Shown in pieces: positions 1 through 14,000 of a stretch of DNA of 64,000 nucleotides. The stretch comes from Caprimulgus europaeus (Eukaryota > Chordata > Aves > Caprimulgiformes > Caprimulgidae). The position numbers and the translations under genes are program-made. The stretch's first letter is position 1, and each line of letters opens with the position of its first letter. The notes beneath the pieces are model-generated. The model was not told the origin of the DNA. It did no database searches and saw nothing but the letters and a program-made list of their open reading frames with translations. The stretch spans positions 16,437,686-16,501,685 of the forward strand of contig OU015534.1 in NCBI GenBank assembly GCA_907165065.1. The letters are read 5' to 3'.

Positions 1-3000
1 AGAGCTACACTTGCTGTTGAACTCTGTTTAACAGTCTCCCTGTCTGCCCTGAAGACTTCCAGTAGTCAACCCACAAGGTGCACCACGGAAGAAGTGGTCT
101 GTTGGGCAATCATGGCCCAGGGAACCTTAGCCACCTGATCGATTACTTTCACAAGACTCATTCAAGCCTGTCATTCAACATCAACAGCTACTTTTGTGGA
201 ACTTTCCAATACATACAACAATGCTACACAGAGAGATGTATATTTTAAAGTTTTGTTCTGACTTATGGTGAAAACAAGCACCAAATGTGGGCATTTCATA
301 TGGGATAGAAATACCAGGTTATGTATTTATTTTAAAATATTCAGGATCATTTTTGTGTTACAAGTCCTCCAATAACAGTTAAATGACTAAAATCTGAGGA
401 ATGAGTCTTCCTTCAGGCATGCTTCTAATGATATAAGTGACAGTGGGGTTAGGCAAAGCATGAGTGCAGAGGAAAGTCATCAGGAACAACTCTGTGCATT
501 TTGAAAATCAAATATTCCTAATTTAAAACCTTAAAAAAGAGACTAGTAACTAATAGCCAGTGAAACAATCCTTGTGCAAGAGGAACTCTGTACTCTTGCA
601 GGAGGGTTATTTCAGTGTACGTTGCTTCTGTGCAGCTAACAACTCCGTGCCCATACAGATCAAACCACATCTAGACTAAGGCCAGACTGAAAAAGTAAGG
701 CAGAAATTTCAAGTATATTTGCAAGACTACTTTTTTGTCTAAGGTAAACACCAAATCCCATGAGCCAAAGCAGGGTAGGTGTTAAAAAAATAATAAAAAA
801 AAAAAATATTAGCTTGCCTTACTCTAGGCAGATTCAGAACATTAGGAGCCCTGGTAAAAGCAACACAAAACAAATGTGTCTCTTCTAGTGATGCCTCACC
901 ACAGCTCTGTCTGAAAAAGGAAAATCTCCAAGATGACAAATTCTATGCAAAGTACCTATGAAGGTCTGTGGACCTTCAGACTAGGCCCCAAGACAGACAG
1001 ACTGAACTATCATAATCACTCTGAATAAAACATAAAATAGGAAGGTCACATAAACAAGCATTGTTCAACACTATTAAAAAGTCAAGGTAAATTGACTATT
1101 TCTGCAAAATTAATACATACTTTTAAAAAAATCAGAAATATGTACTTATGTCAAATAAATTTATTAAAGGACCAGTTAAAGATTCTGTGCAAAGGCAAGC
1201 AGAAAGTATAAACAATTCTACAACAGGAACACTTCTTCAGAAGTATGCCAGAACATGCAATTAATTCAGCTATAAAATTGTCTTTATTTCTACATTCCTT
1301 CAAATTATTTGCATGCAAGTTATTCAATGCAATATTGAAACAGAAGGCTATGTAATCACTGCATTCATGGCACTGTTTTCATAATCTCAAAACATCATGT
1401 GATAAAACATGCATTAAAAATCAACTTTTTTTTTTAAAGGACCAACTCAAAGCAGCCAGTGATTCACATACAAAATACGTGCCTTTTTGACTATTTACTA
1501 GTATTTGAATGGATCCTTTCCTTTGTAATGCTATTGCCTCCAGCATGAAACATACCAGCTGAACCCCATATGAGCACCTTCCTGAAAGAATAAGCTAACG
1601 ACTTCAGATCAAAATACTGCACAGATGAAAAAAGTTCTGTTGAAGATAATGACTAATGCTCCCTTTGCTCCAGATGAAATCTATTTATAATACTCAGAGC
1701 ACATCTGAAGGAACATCTGAAGGAAACTACCACCCCCATTCTTCAGGGATAATTAAATGTGATTCATAGAGCAAAATTTAACTATAAAATATTCTGAATA
1801 CATGTGGAAGCCTGTTAGAGCCTTGTTTAATTTCATTCACAGTAACAATAAGCATTACATACTTCATCACACACAGTAAAAACAGGCACTGTGGGTTAAA
1901 ACAGTCAGATCAGCACCTCCCAGGTGTCATACCAATGAGATAAACCTCTCTAGAAAGTTGATATTGTGGCTGTTCATTTTTAGATGCATAACAAAGCAGG
2001 AAAATGCATAAACCGATGAAGAATGTGCTCCATGAAGTGCTCACTAAAGATATCCAGTACTTTGTGAGCGGCACACATTCAGGCATGCCACAGACCCTGG
2101 CTCTGTGGCGACATACCCAGAAGAGAATTTGGCTTGACACTGCAGGACTTTTGCACTGAAAAACCACACTGGCAGCCAACCCCAGACGAGACCCCTGTCC
2201 CTCTCCTCACTCCTGCCCATCAGCAATGCAGTTCTCAAATGGACCCTGGCTATGAGTGGGTGGCTTATTTAAACTCTGATTCGGTGTACCTAGGCTGCAC
2301 AGCTGCAGAGGAAAGATTTAGTAGGCAATTCACTGCTGACCTGCATATAAAAAGCCAAAAACCCAGGAGAATGAATGAAGCCTGCCAGCCCTGCTCCCAC
2401 TGTTGCGTGCAGAGATAACGACAGACTTCAGCTGCTGTACTGCCTGATTTACAGCAGTTTACACAGGAAGAAAATTGGGGATATGACTGCTTATTCTTTA
2501 TACTGGAAAAGAAATACATGCTCAAACGTGTAATTGGAGAGACCAAATGATCCCCAGTTTCTTATTTCACATGTACCCAAAACAAGCTTGAATGTGGGGA
2601 TAGGGCATATTTATAAATCCCACTGTGTTAGAGTTGGACAAAAGGGGAGAGATACAGTTTGAAGTAGGATTTGACAAGTTCTGCCACTGGGCAGACACAG
2701 CCTTTTTCCTCCTGCTCACAGCAATACCCAACAAAGTCCAACATAGCCTTTTGTTTGTGTGTGTGTTTAAACAAAATCTTTCCTAAAAGGCATATGGTAT
2801 GGGTTGGCATGTCTATACCGAACTCAAAGTATTCCACTTGCAAGACACTGATTCATCACATTCTGCTGCTTCCAGAAACATCAGGGGGAACACGTAGCAT
2901 AGGACGTAATGTCTGTTTTCTACATGTGGTCATGGGAAGTTTGACCATTCAGGTAATGAAATAGGAAGAAGGAAAGCAGCCCTGTCTGACTTTTAGCTGT

Positions 3001-4969
3001 CTGGTTTTGTAAGAAGAGACATGATTAGATGTACGAGAGTAGGCTTTTCTTGTAGGAAAATCTACAGTAATTGCTCATACAGGATAAATACAGTTGTGTG
3101 TAAATAGCTTCTGGCAAAAACAACTAGCTTATTTTATAAGACAAAGTAACAGGAAGAGTAAGAGGCAATCTTCAGTTTTAAGCTCTTCTTTGGTTTTGTT
3201 TTTATTCCTTTTATTATAGAACTTCAAGAATTTCCAGTTGGTTCAAAATCTTGATATACTGCTATCCTACCTCCCTTCTCTTTCTGCTATTTTGCCATAT
3301 AGTGACCATATTTTTTATGATGTAAAAGAAAGCAAAACTTCTTTTACTTTATTTGGATCTGTCTTGCTTGACTAAAGTTGAAGAAAAATTGCTTTGTAGT
3401 TTTAAACCAGATATTTTGCAGACAATTATTCAAATAAAAATATCTGGATGCTCAAGTTTTAGTTATTTAACATAAAGCACTTTATTTGCCTTCTAATGGC
3501 TGATGTAATTCTGCACCCCTGAGCAAAAGGAAATGCTGAGCTTTCCAGACAGGAAGTTTTTCCATCTGTATCTGCACTGAGGGTACTAGCCCCTAATGAA
3601 TAATTTCTCCCCAGGCCCAAAGGAAGAGCATGCCTGGGTTGGAATAAGGAACTACGAAGGACTACTAGGATAGACATCAGCGTCACCAGGACCCAGGCCT
3701 CAAGACCAACAACTTGATATTAACCTGCCACAGGTCTCTCTTGCTGGAAGCTATACAAAGAGAAGAGATGATGCAAAGATCTTTTTTGCTAACAGTGGAG
3801 AGGCTCACTAAATCTGAAATCCTGAGCCACAGAGGGAGGTAGCTGTGGGCAGCATGCACAACCTTTGTGCCTTTTTTGTTCTAATGGAAGGCCATGAAAA
3901 TATTCTCTCCATTGACTAAAACATATTGGATTGTTCTGAAAAGAACATCTTGTTTTGCTGCAATACATTTCCCAGCAAGTTTTTTTCTCAATGAGGGCTC
4001 ATCTCCAATAAGAAAGTGTGTTCTTTAGGATTTAGAAGAGCTATAACAACAAAGTAATAAAACACAATAATTTGTTCTTTGAGAATCAGAGGCCTTGGGC
4101 TCCTTTTTAAAAAAGGTAGGAATATAGAGCCTTGGTTTGAGAAAATACGCTCCCAGAGTGACTGTATCTTGTAAGACCAGAACACCCATCATTGCTAATA
4201 TGTATCTTCCAGATATATTAAAAAAAAATCAAACCAAAACCAACAAAACCCAGAACCCAACATCCATTGGAAGAGGCTGATTAAAAAGAAACATCTGCAT
4301 TTTTTGCTTTCATCTCTCCAGAAAATATGTATCTTTATATGTATGTCTTTCCTGTACAGTTCACAGCATTTTTTCCTATAGCCCATGGTATAAATGCCAA
4401 AAGGCACCAAAATGGAAGAATTCAGAGAGTGGCTTAGTTTCTATGTAGACTTCCATAGTACTACTATACAGTTCTCAGGCTACTGTACCGCTAGATTCTA
4501 GTGCTTGACAATGCTTCCTATGTCACTGGTGTTTATTCTTTGCATTCCTTGCAAATAAAGTTATTTTGTAAGAGATAAATATGCAACCAGGCTTGGAAAA
4601 TCCAAGTCATAAACATGCTGTGGAATTCATGAATGGAAGTGTGCCTGACAAAAAAAATCACATGAGCCTTATTCAAAGTGTAATCCGTAACACTTGGGAT
4701 TCAAAAGAGCAAATCCTCATCACATAGGCAAATGAGGGACTAATTTGTACTCAAAAATCCTATATATTAATATTTTGCATTAAAAAGTTATGAGCTAGAA
4801 TCTTCTGTACTTTATGGAGGAGAATTAATTCACTGGATAAGACTGAATAAAAAGTATTTTCTAATTCAGCTAAGATAACAGTCTTTTGTGAAGCAAACCC
4901 ATTTACCTCTGATTTTTGAAGTTTAGAACTAAATTGCATTCAATTTACTTCTATCAAGCAATTTCTTAC
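1..4969 (-). other. COL24A1: COL24A1 intron 19 (partial)
   Basis: This is AT-rich intronic DNA downstream of exon 19. I searched it for Gly-Pro-rich minus-strand exons and for CR1 tails and found neither. It contains one perfect 12-bp tandem duplication at 1701-1724. Confidence 0.75.
1701..1724. repeat. 12-bp unit tandem duplication
   Basis: The unit ACATCTGAAGGA occurs twice, head to tail, without mismatch. Confidence 0.85.
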
Positions 4970-5023
4970 CTCAGGTCCTGGAGGACCCAATGGTCCATGG
5001 GATCCAGGATCTCCAATTTTCCC
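4970..5023 (-). CDS. COL24A1: COL24A1 exon 19 (collagen triplets, last exon in window)
   Basis: A 54-nt phase-0 exon encodes [18 protein letters not shown], residues 726-743, against human GQTGDPGLQGPSGPPGPE. Acceptor TTTTTTTTAAG, donor GTAAGA. The next human exon (GFPGDIG...) has no counterpart in the remaining 4.97 kb, so exon 20 lies outside the window. Confidence 0.94.
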
Positions 5024-8000
5024 CTTAAAAAAAATCCAAACAGTTAGATTTTTTGATGAAAACTTATTTTTTTAACAGGAGATTGTTATGAAGATTTTCA
5101 AAATAGAAGCCAACAAAAATGTTGAGGTTTCCACTAAATAGGAAATTCTAAAACTGCCACTCTTTAGATTCAGTTAAGGCTAGTTCTTCTTCATATCTCT
5201 TTGAAGTAATAAAAAAGTGCAAATTAGCTTTGGGCAAATAAAATTGGGAGGTTTGGGATGGTGCAACTAGTCATATAAAAAAAAAATATATATAGCTGTT
5301 TTCACAACAACAGCTATGCATTATTTAAAAGTCCCAGGAAGTAACTCTTATGGATATTGGTTTATATACTTTCCTATATAGTTTAAGTATCCAATCGTGG
5401 CCAAAGAAATGGCCGTTTTGTGATTAATAATAGTAAAATTAGGTCCTATCCACATGTTACAGTGACTTCATTATGTACAAATACTGACACACTTAAAAAA
5501 TGACCAAAAATATTTTTTTAAATTACACTTGCCCTTCCACATTTTTAAAAGTTTGCTGCTGCCATAACTAGGTATTCCTTGAGCAAAATTAATGTCTCAC
5601 CTGGAAAAGATTTTTTTTATTTTTATAGCAAATTATTTTATCGTAAAAGTATTTGACAAAGTTAAACATTATATTACTTGCAGGACTGAGGTCTCATGTC
5701 TTAATTTAACATAAGTCAAGAACTCGGTCACATTAAGTTTGTGCTTCAGTCCACAACTGTTCAGGAATGGTTTAATACATATTCTTTCTTTAAATGAAAA
5801 CGCTTATATCTTCACAGGCAAAAAGACCAAGTTTTCCAATCTAAGCTTGAGCAAATCTGTGTATGATTTTTGCAGGATTAGTGTTTCTAAAATAGTGTTT
5901 ACAATATTATAAATTATATATTATATTAATTACATTATATATATTTATATTATATTGTATAAATTTGTATTATAAATTCTCCAGGACATAGAAAGTTTTG
6001 TTTGTTTGTTTTTGGGTTTTTTTTAGTTTAAGGGCCTATGGCATTCACGAGGTCCAAGTAGGTTTATCAGATAGTGACTTGATTGCACATAAGAAAATTG
6101 AGAGTGGAGTGATTAATTCTTTAATAGCACTAAGTACTGACAGCTTTTAATTATAGACCAAAAAGATAGTAGTGCTAAAAACATGTGAGGAAAAAGCCAG
6201 GTTACCCTGTGCAATGTCTTTTCTGCCTCAATATTTACAAACGCAGTAGAAGTGGCAGCACTGCATAGATGCCTTCAAAGTTGCTAAAAATCAGTAAATA
6301 CTGGAATTCAGGACTACTCCCATCCCTGTGAGAAATGACTGACCATTACCAATGAGATTTCCCACACATTATCCTAATCCAACTAGCCCAAATGGTCATC
6401 CTGGCAGCTCACAAAGCTCTCAGTGGATTTGTTTCACCATTACCAACATGTCTATTCCCCCACAACGTGACTGTCACAGAATATCTAATATCCTGAGCAC
6501 TCTCATATTAAAATCTGACACATATACTCATCTCTAATAAAATCTCTCTTTAGGAACTGACTCAGACACTACCCAGTCACTAGAAATAAAAGCAGCTTAG
6601 ATCTCCCTCTCATTTTGAATTAGGTACCTTCTAGAGAATTGCATGCAGTGTGAACATAAGATACAAAGGATCAAAGGTAACAACATACAGTGATACAGCA
6701 AAAACTGATGTGTAAACCTACTGGAGGTCCTGGCTTTCCTCTGATCCCTGGGGGACCTGGTAAACCAAGAGCACCCTGAAAAAAGAAAGCTATTAAATAC
6801 AAATGAAAATGTATTGTTGTGTTATGTTAGAAGCAACAGATTGCTACACTTTACCACCTGAAACAGGCTTCAAAATAATTCTGCAGGATGAGAAATGTCT
6901 TCTAACATTCAACTTTCATCAAAAGAGTTCTCACAGGATGTGCTATTTCAGTGACTTCTGATGTACTAGCCAAATAGGAAAAGATGATACTTATTTATCT
7001 CAGTTCCACGATATGAAGGAGCATGCCAGACCATGTGCAGCTGCTAACCACAGCTGGTCCAGGTGAGCTGCAGACGAGCCTCAAGGTTTAAGGGAAAAAT
7101 ATCTTTCTTCCCTTCAAAAAACAGTTTCTTAGCAGATTTCAGATCATAATTCTTTTCTGATGCATCTCTGAACACACAGCAAGCCAGAATTCTGCCCGTG
7201 TCCTTTACTTGTATTTGCTCACTACTTTCCCTAAGTTTTAATTAGCATAGCTTTTTGTAAAAATATGTTCATTCAGTGGTATCCAGTAACTTTTACTGCT
7301 CCATTCTACTTTTATGCAACTGACTTGTTGCATTTTAAGAGACTCAGAAGCCTGACAAAGTTGCTGAAATTGGACAATTTTGTAAAACAATGTAATGATA
7401 AATTACCTTGTCTCCAGGGTACCCCTGATCTCCTGGCTCTCCTGCAAGGCCATGTTCACCCTAAACAACGTATTTTACACAGACATATGTATGTGACTTA
7501 AAATGGGGTAGATATCAGAATTAGAAAGATGAATTCAATATTTAGTATTCAAAATTAACACAGATCTTTGAATGACAATGCAAAGATATGCAAAACTTAA
7601 TGGAAAACCTAAATGACAATGACAATTTAAGAATTATTAAAATCCACATTTCTCACACAGTCTTCACAAACTTCACTCAACATCAACAAAAAAAGAATTC
7701 CCCACACCAAAATCAAAATAACATCATCACTACACCAGACAAAAGTGGATAATTTACACACAATCCACCCCTTGAGGTATGTGGTAATAATAGAGAAATG
7801 TGAACACTTAATATTACTCAATTTTTAAAATTATTTTTTAAATTCTGTACTGAAGCACCCATTCCAGGAAACTCTATAGACACAGCACTGGATATTGCTA
7901 TGCCCAGAAGTAAGTTTGTGTAAAGTACTAGATTGTGAGATTGAAGTAATTTTAAAAAATAAAACTCAGAAGGGAAAAGAAATCAAAAGGAAAAAGGGAA

Positions 8001-11000
8001 TGCTTTGTCAAGTACATTATTTTGCTCAACATCTAATGAAAGCAGTCTGAAAGAATGATATATCTCTAAGATAATGGAAATATTTAAATCACCTTATCAC
8101 CTTTCATTCCAGGCTGTCCCACACTCCCTGGAAGACCCTATTAAAATGAAGAAAGCAAAAATCCAATGTTTGTCTATAATGTGGAAAGCAGCATAGGCAC
8201 TGGGCTGTGGGATTGTTTAGCACCATACCGTGGGCCCTGGAATTCCTGATGGTCCGCTCGGTCCTGCTGGCCCAAGTCCTCCCTACAAGACAGCAAGAAA
8301 GGTGACTGCATTAGACATTTGATGAACTGGAGTAACAGACTGGGAGCAGAATGTGGCATTTTCTGCACCACAGAGAGAAACTAAAACCTTTTTCAGAGTA
8401 ATTTCTTGGGGGGTGGGAGGAAGTATCCATACTATAAGCCCTCCACCTTTACAGTTCCCAACCACATCATCAGAAACACAAGAAACCAAACTTCCCTCTT
8501 TTCCTGTAGATGATGTTTTCAAGAGAAGATAGCAGTACGTTAGGCAATGCAGAATACAGAACCTTTCTTTTGTACTGCAGTTGCACATTTGGTGGCTATT
8601 TCCTCTGTTCTTAGGGCTACATGATATCACTACTCTCTAAGCATTATTCTACCACAAGTAGTGTCATGAAATGGGACTTTTGCTAGCATTTCTCATCTCT
8701 CAGTGAATTCTACTTTGGATTCTTCCAAAATATCGAGTGTGCAAACTTAACCTAAGTTCTGATGGGCATGCTAACTTTCTCTGTTCTCGTGTACCTTCAA
8801 AGCCCTTACTACTTCTCTCCTTTATGGGATTTATATCAGCAGTTTTATGATTTGAAAAATAAAATTTAACCAGAAATGAAAAAAATTAAGAATCTTAAAA
8901 AAACCAACATGGCAGCAGCAATAATATTAATGAAAGATGGTGAATTAAACAAAAGAAATTATTTAGCAATAGCTAAAACTATATTACAGAGTGAAAAGTC
9001 TATCTTCTTCCTGCCTATTCTAACTCTGGGGGAAAAAAAAAGACCAAATGCAGTGTTATACCTCTGTGGCTATGCAAGAATTTAACAACAAACATGAATA
9101 CAGAAATCTTTTGCTACTTGCTGAGAGTGACATGGAAAAGATGAGATGGACACCTACTGATTTCCAGTTCAGCACACATTCATTATTCTCTAGAGATTCT
9201 TTCAGCAATGTTAGCAAAAACATTCTTCTGCAGCCATCATCAAACCCATGGCTCACTGAAGGAAAAGGAAGACGCATGACCTAGTGTCTTAATGGTGCTT
9301 GGTAATGCTCCCAGGAAAATTGCCACTCTATATTGCTTTCGCTTTCCTTGCCTACTTAAATGATTTATTCTGTCATGTCAGCTGATGCCAAGATAAATTG
9401 TTTACATTGCTGTCTCTTACTTGTGCTATAAGTTCAGCAAGGCATTTCTATATTACTTATACTGTACATTGAAATGCATACTTATGGTATGAATAGCACT
9501 GACTAAAAAGTCAGAGGGACACTGAGCTGGGAAATGTAGCTTACAAAAGCAATGGGAAGAAGTTCTAAAACAGCTTTACAAAATTCAGGTTGACAAAACT
9601 CCTGTCACAAGCTCCAGAGATATTGGCTGACCTAAATAACAGCAAAAACCCCCTGGAATTACATAAAAATAAAACTGAAAAATTATCTCACTAAGAAAAG
9701 GGTTGAAATTAGTAAATCTGTCAGTTTTTTAAATTGTCCTCCATCTACAACAGCCTTGCTATATGTTAGCACATGCTTATCAGTTTGGTTAAAACTTACT
9801 GATAGGTAGAAAACAAAAATTACTTTAGCTACATAAAGCATAGCTTTTCCACCATTTCTATGTGACAAGTGAAACTAAAACCAAATTGCTTTTACCGGTC
9901 AAAAAGATAAGATACCAGAAAAGGAAAATTAATGTTTCCTAATATTAGGTTTTTTCCTTAAAGAAAAAAAAAAAAGTAAAAAAAACCCCCAAACTAGCTC
10001 TGATAACTGTAGTTGTAAATTTTCCGAAAGTCTTCATCTTATTAGAACTCATGGCCTTGCAAATCTTGAGAGACTGACTGCTCAGACAGCCAAAACTCTG
10101 AAATTGGCTTTGTAATCATGGAAGGAAGGAATTATTGGACTCAGCTTGCTGATGCTGCTCACTTTGCCACTGTTCACAGGAACAAACACAAAAATATTAG
10201 TCCTTGACACGGCATACAGCTGGGCTGGACGAGCTACTTGAACTGATGTTGTTGGTTTCTGCAAGAATAATATATTTAATCTCATATTCAATATTGCATC
10301 TTGTGATAGCATGATGTGTTATAATTGACTAAATATTTTAGAACAGACATTGAGGACTAATTCTTTACTCAGTTTTGCATGACCACTGGCATCTGCCTGA
10401 ATAAGGGTCACATGAAAACAGAGGCCAGGCTGCACAAACCCATTGGGAGAGCAGGTGGGGTCAAGGAACAGGGCTGTGCTGTGCAAGCTGTACTTGGGGA
10501 TGCCAGGGTCACCTGAAATTCCCTTGGGGTCTTCGTGAAACTCCGCTACGGTTTAAAGAGCACAACAGTCCCTTATAAAGAAACTCGGAAACAAAGCACA
10601 GCTCTTCCAGTTACCTTACTGACAGGGAAAGTCAGAACCAGAGTAACTGTGATGAACTGCAGAGACACAGAAGAGTGCATAATAGTAAATTTTACAGATG
10701 ATGCTTATACACTGCGTTAGTATCCACAAAAAAATTAATGGCACTAGATCCTGAAATCCTCTTTAGCCATGTTCCAACCCTATTTAAAAACTCCAACTAG
10801 ATTTGCTGATGCTTTGGAAGCTTCCAAAGGGTGTTCAGAAATATGGACGAAATGTTGCTGGGCCATTTTCCTCAACTGCAAAATCTTACTGTACCAGTAA
10901 GGTCTTATCAATCAGGAAGAGTTAACTGTCCTTGAGCAGCAATGCCAATGTGTCTTGGCTAAACAGAAGAAGATACCTTTAAAAACACTCTAATGTAACC

Positions 11001-14000
11001 ATTAAGATCTATTAAGCTGTCACATGGATATACAATGACCCTACCTTTATGGAGCCATATTTCTACATCAGAAGCACTTGTCCATACATATTTTTGTTCA
11101 TGCATTTATCATCTCAAGCACTAAACTCTATTAAGACCAAAAGCTCATTTGCAAAATTATTTCTGCCTCCAAAAATGTAATTGTTTTCAGCATATATACA
11201 TACACCTCAGCTATAAAGACACAAGCGTTCAATATAAAGACACAAGAGATCAAAGGAGCGTTCTGCTCCACAGAAGACCCTCAATTCCTTGCAGTCAAAC
11301 GGAGCTGCGGGAGATGATGTAAAGGTTTCAACAGTTCTGGGGGTCAAACTCTAATTCCAACAAAAGATGTGAATATGAGCACATTCCTGTAAAAGTTGTG
11401 TTTCAAATTGTCACATTGCAAAACTAAATACTATATACAGGAAGAATTAGCTTAGCAATTGTACATAATGAGGAAAGGTCAGTTTCTATGCTTTACTTTC
11501 TTGTCTTTACTTTGAACACAAATTACATAGAACACATGGGCACATAATCGATGCTCTTTTACACAGCTGGAACTGTACAAAAGACTTCCACATATACACA
11601 AGAGATGGTAGACACTCAAACTGAGTTCACATGCAAAACAATTATTGATTTTATGTTGGTCAAAATCTAAATATGCTTTTTTTTAAAAAAAAAAAAAGAA
11701 ATAGCTCTCATTATGGTTATATTTTGGCTATGTACAAATGGCAAAGGCTTTGGACTGGTGATTGAAAATAATGTCTATGTTTCATAAATTACTGACTCTC
11801 AGTCTCTTGTGTAAGTGACTGCAACTCAGCAACATGGCAAATGGAGCTTTGACCATGCAAACATTTACTCGTGAATTCTAGGAAGGGCTAAACTGCTGAC
11901 TAAGTTTTAGTCAAAATAATTGGTAACAGTATCTTTTTAGAAGTGATATATAGTATTTCACAAACCTCAGATACATTTGTACAATTACCAATGTCCTTGA
12001 GATAAATTGCAAAGACAGTCATATAAGAAAGAAAAGCAAACTATAATTCAAACCAAATTCTCAAGAATACAACCTGTAGTCTCATGAGTGGTTCAATTGG
12101 CTCAGATATGGTAACTGACAAAGAACACGAGTTATGCTTGCATGACAAAGGCTGGAAGCCACAAAGGTTCCTTGGACCAAGCTTGTGTGTCTTCACTATA
12201 GCAATACCACAACAATCAAAATCAGGCATCAAGGGACAAATTATAGAAATATTTTTTGTTCAAACATATCTTTAAAAATACAAAAATAATGGAACTCAAC
12301 TGTCGTACTTTGAAGGAAAAGTTAGATGATCCTTAATTTTAAGCTAAGAAACTTATCAGAAACATTTCAGATCTCCAGATATCAAAAAAAACCCACAACA
12401 CTGGAGACAATCATGGCTTTCTTATTTCAAGTGTAAACATGCTGGTTTTTTCCACATGTTATGAACTATGAACACAACTAGGTAGCCATCCTTGTTTTTG
12501 AGTCAAAAATCAAGAATCAAATCCAACCTCTCTATTGGTGAACATATGAATTACTTAAGGGAGTAAGACAACATGGTATGAAAGCATCAGTCTTTCCTGT
12601 CTCCTGTAAGACTCATTTATGTCACAGAGCTTCTCTGGCACAACTGTATGTATACAACTACAATCTTATTCTATTTTTTTTTTTTTAATTAATATGATAC
12701 TATATATAAGACAATGTAATTTTGCTGAGGATTTAATTTTGCTTAGAATCTGGTAGTCATATACCAGAATGAATGAGGGTTGTGGATGTTAAAATTGCAG
12801 TTTTTAAAAAAGTAACGTTGGCTTTAAGGATATAAACTAGCAAACCTGGTTATTTCAAATAAAAATCCCAGATGCACCAGATTAGAAATAAGCATGCAAA
12901 TCCAAACCAAATATAGAAGCACTCCATACTAGCAATATGACAACAGTTTTGTAGAGTGATTTTAATGAAAATCACGGCTAACTAAAACAAATCTGTCTAA
13001 GTTCCTGGATTCTTGTATTTGCTTTTATTATTTGACAAACATGCAAGACATATTCTAATGCAGCCATATGAAAACAAGTAACAAAAGTGTACTCACTCTT
13101 AGTCCTGGAAATCCAGGAGGACCAACACCACCAACAATCCCCTTCGAAGAAAATTAATTTTAGATTATCTGAATTTTATCATTTTAAAAAATTCCCTGTG
13201 ACAAGATAAACAAAAGTGATCTGCAAAGTAATTAAGTTGGGGTTTTTATAGAGTTCCTGAAGAATGACAGCTTATCACTGTATTAGGGAACATGCTTATT
13301 AAAATCCTTGATTGTGGAATTAAGTCTCAAGACCAAGGAATATGATATTTGTTACCATGATATTTAAAGCGGGAAGAAGAAAAAAAAAATTATGGGGGTT
13401 AGAAGAAAATCACCACGAGAATTATTAAGATTCCATTGAAAGAAAAATAGAAGATCAGCTCAGTTCATCGAAAGACCTTTGCAAATTGAAGGCTACACTC
13501 TTTTTATGAAAAGTTATTTCTTGATACAAACTACAGTATTTGTACTTTATGTAGAAGTAACAAATTCAACAATACTCTCCTTGCACTCAAGTTTAACTCA
13601 ATAGAGGCTAAAATTCTGAATACTTCAGAAAACAGTTGCCAAATCCCTGCCCTGCATTAAAGGAGTACTGCAGTCCTCCAGGTCAGCATGCTGTCCCAAC
13701 AACCTAGGACCCATTACTCAATGGATATCATACGCAGGACTCAGTGCAGCCCATCAGCACACACAGTGAAGAGGGACTTCTATGCAAGCAAATCTGAGCC
13801 CATTCTGAAGCTGTCCAACAGGGCATGGCTGCTGGGCACGGCACAGAGAACACCTTCATGCTATCCTTTTTCCTTTGGTACCTATGCACCTTCTCCAAAC
13901 TGCTCCAAACTAACCACAGGGGAAGTTGAATGCTCTAGCAACATCCTTCAAGACAGACCAACATCCTCAGAGAATTGAGAGGGTGTTGTGGAAATGAAGG

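Noticed and set aside
3680..3720. CACCAGGACCCAGGCCTCAAG, a possible minus-strand collagen exon in intron 19
   Set aside because: In reverse complement it gives no Gly every third residue in any frame and lacks matching splice sites.
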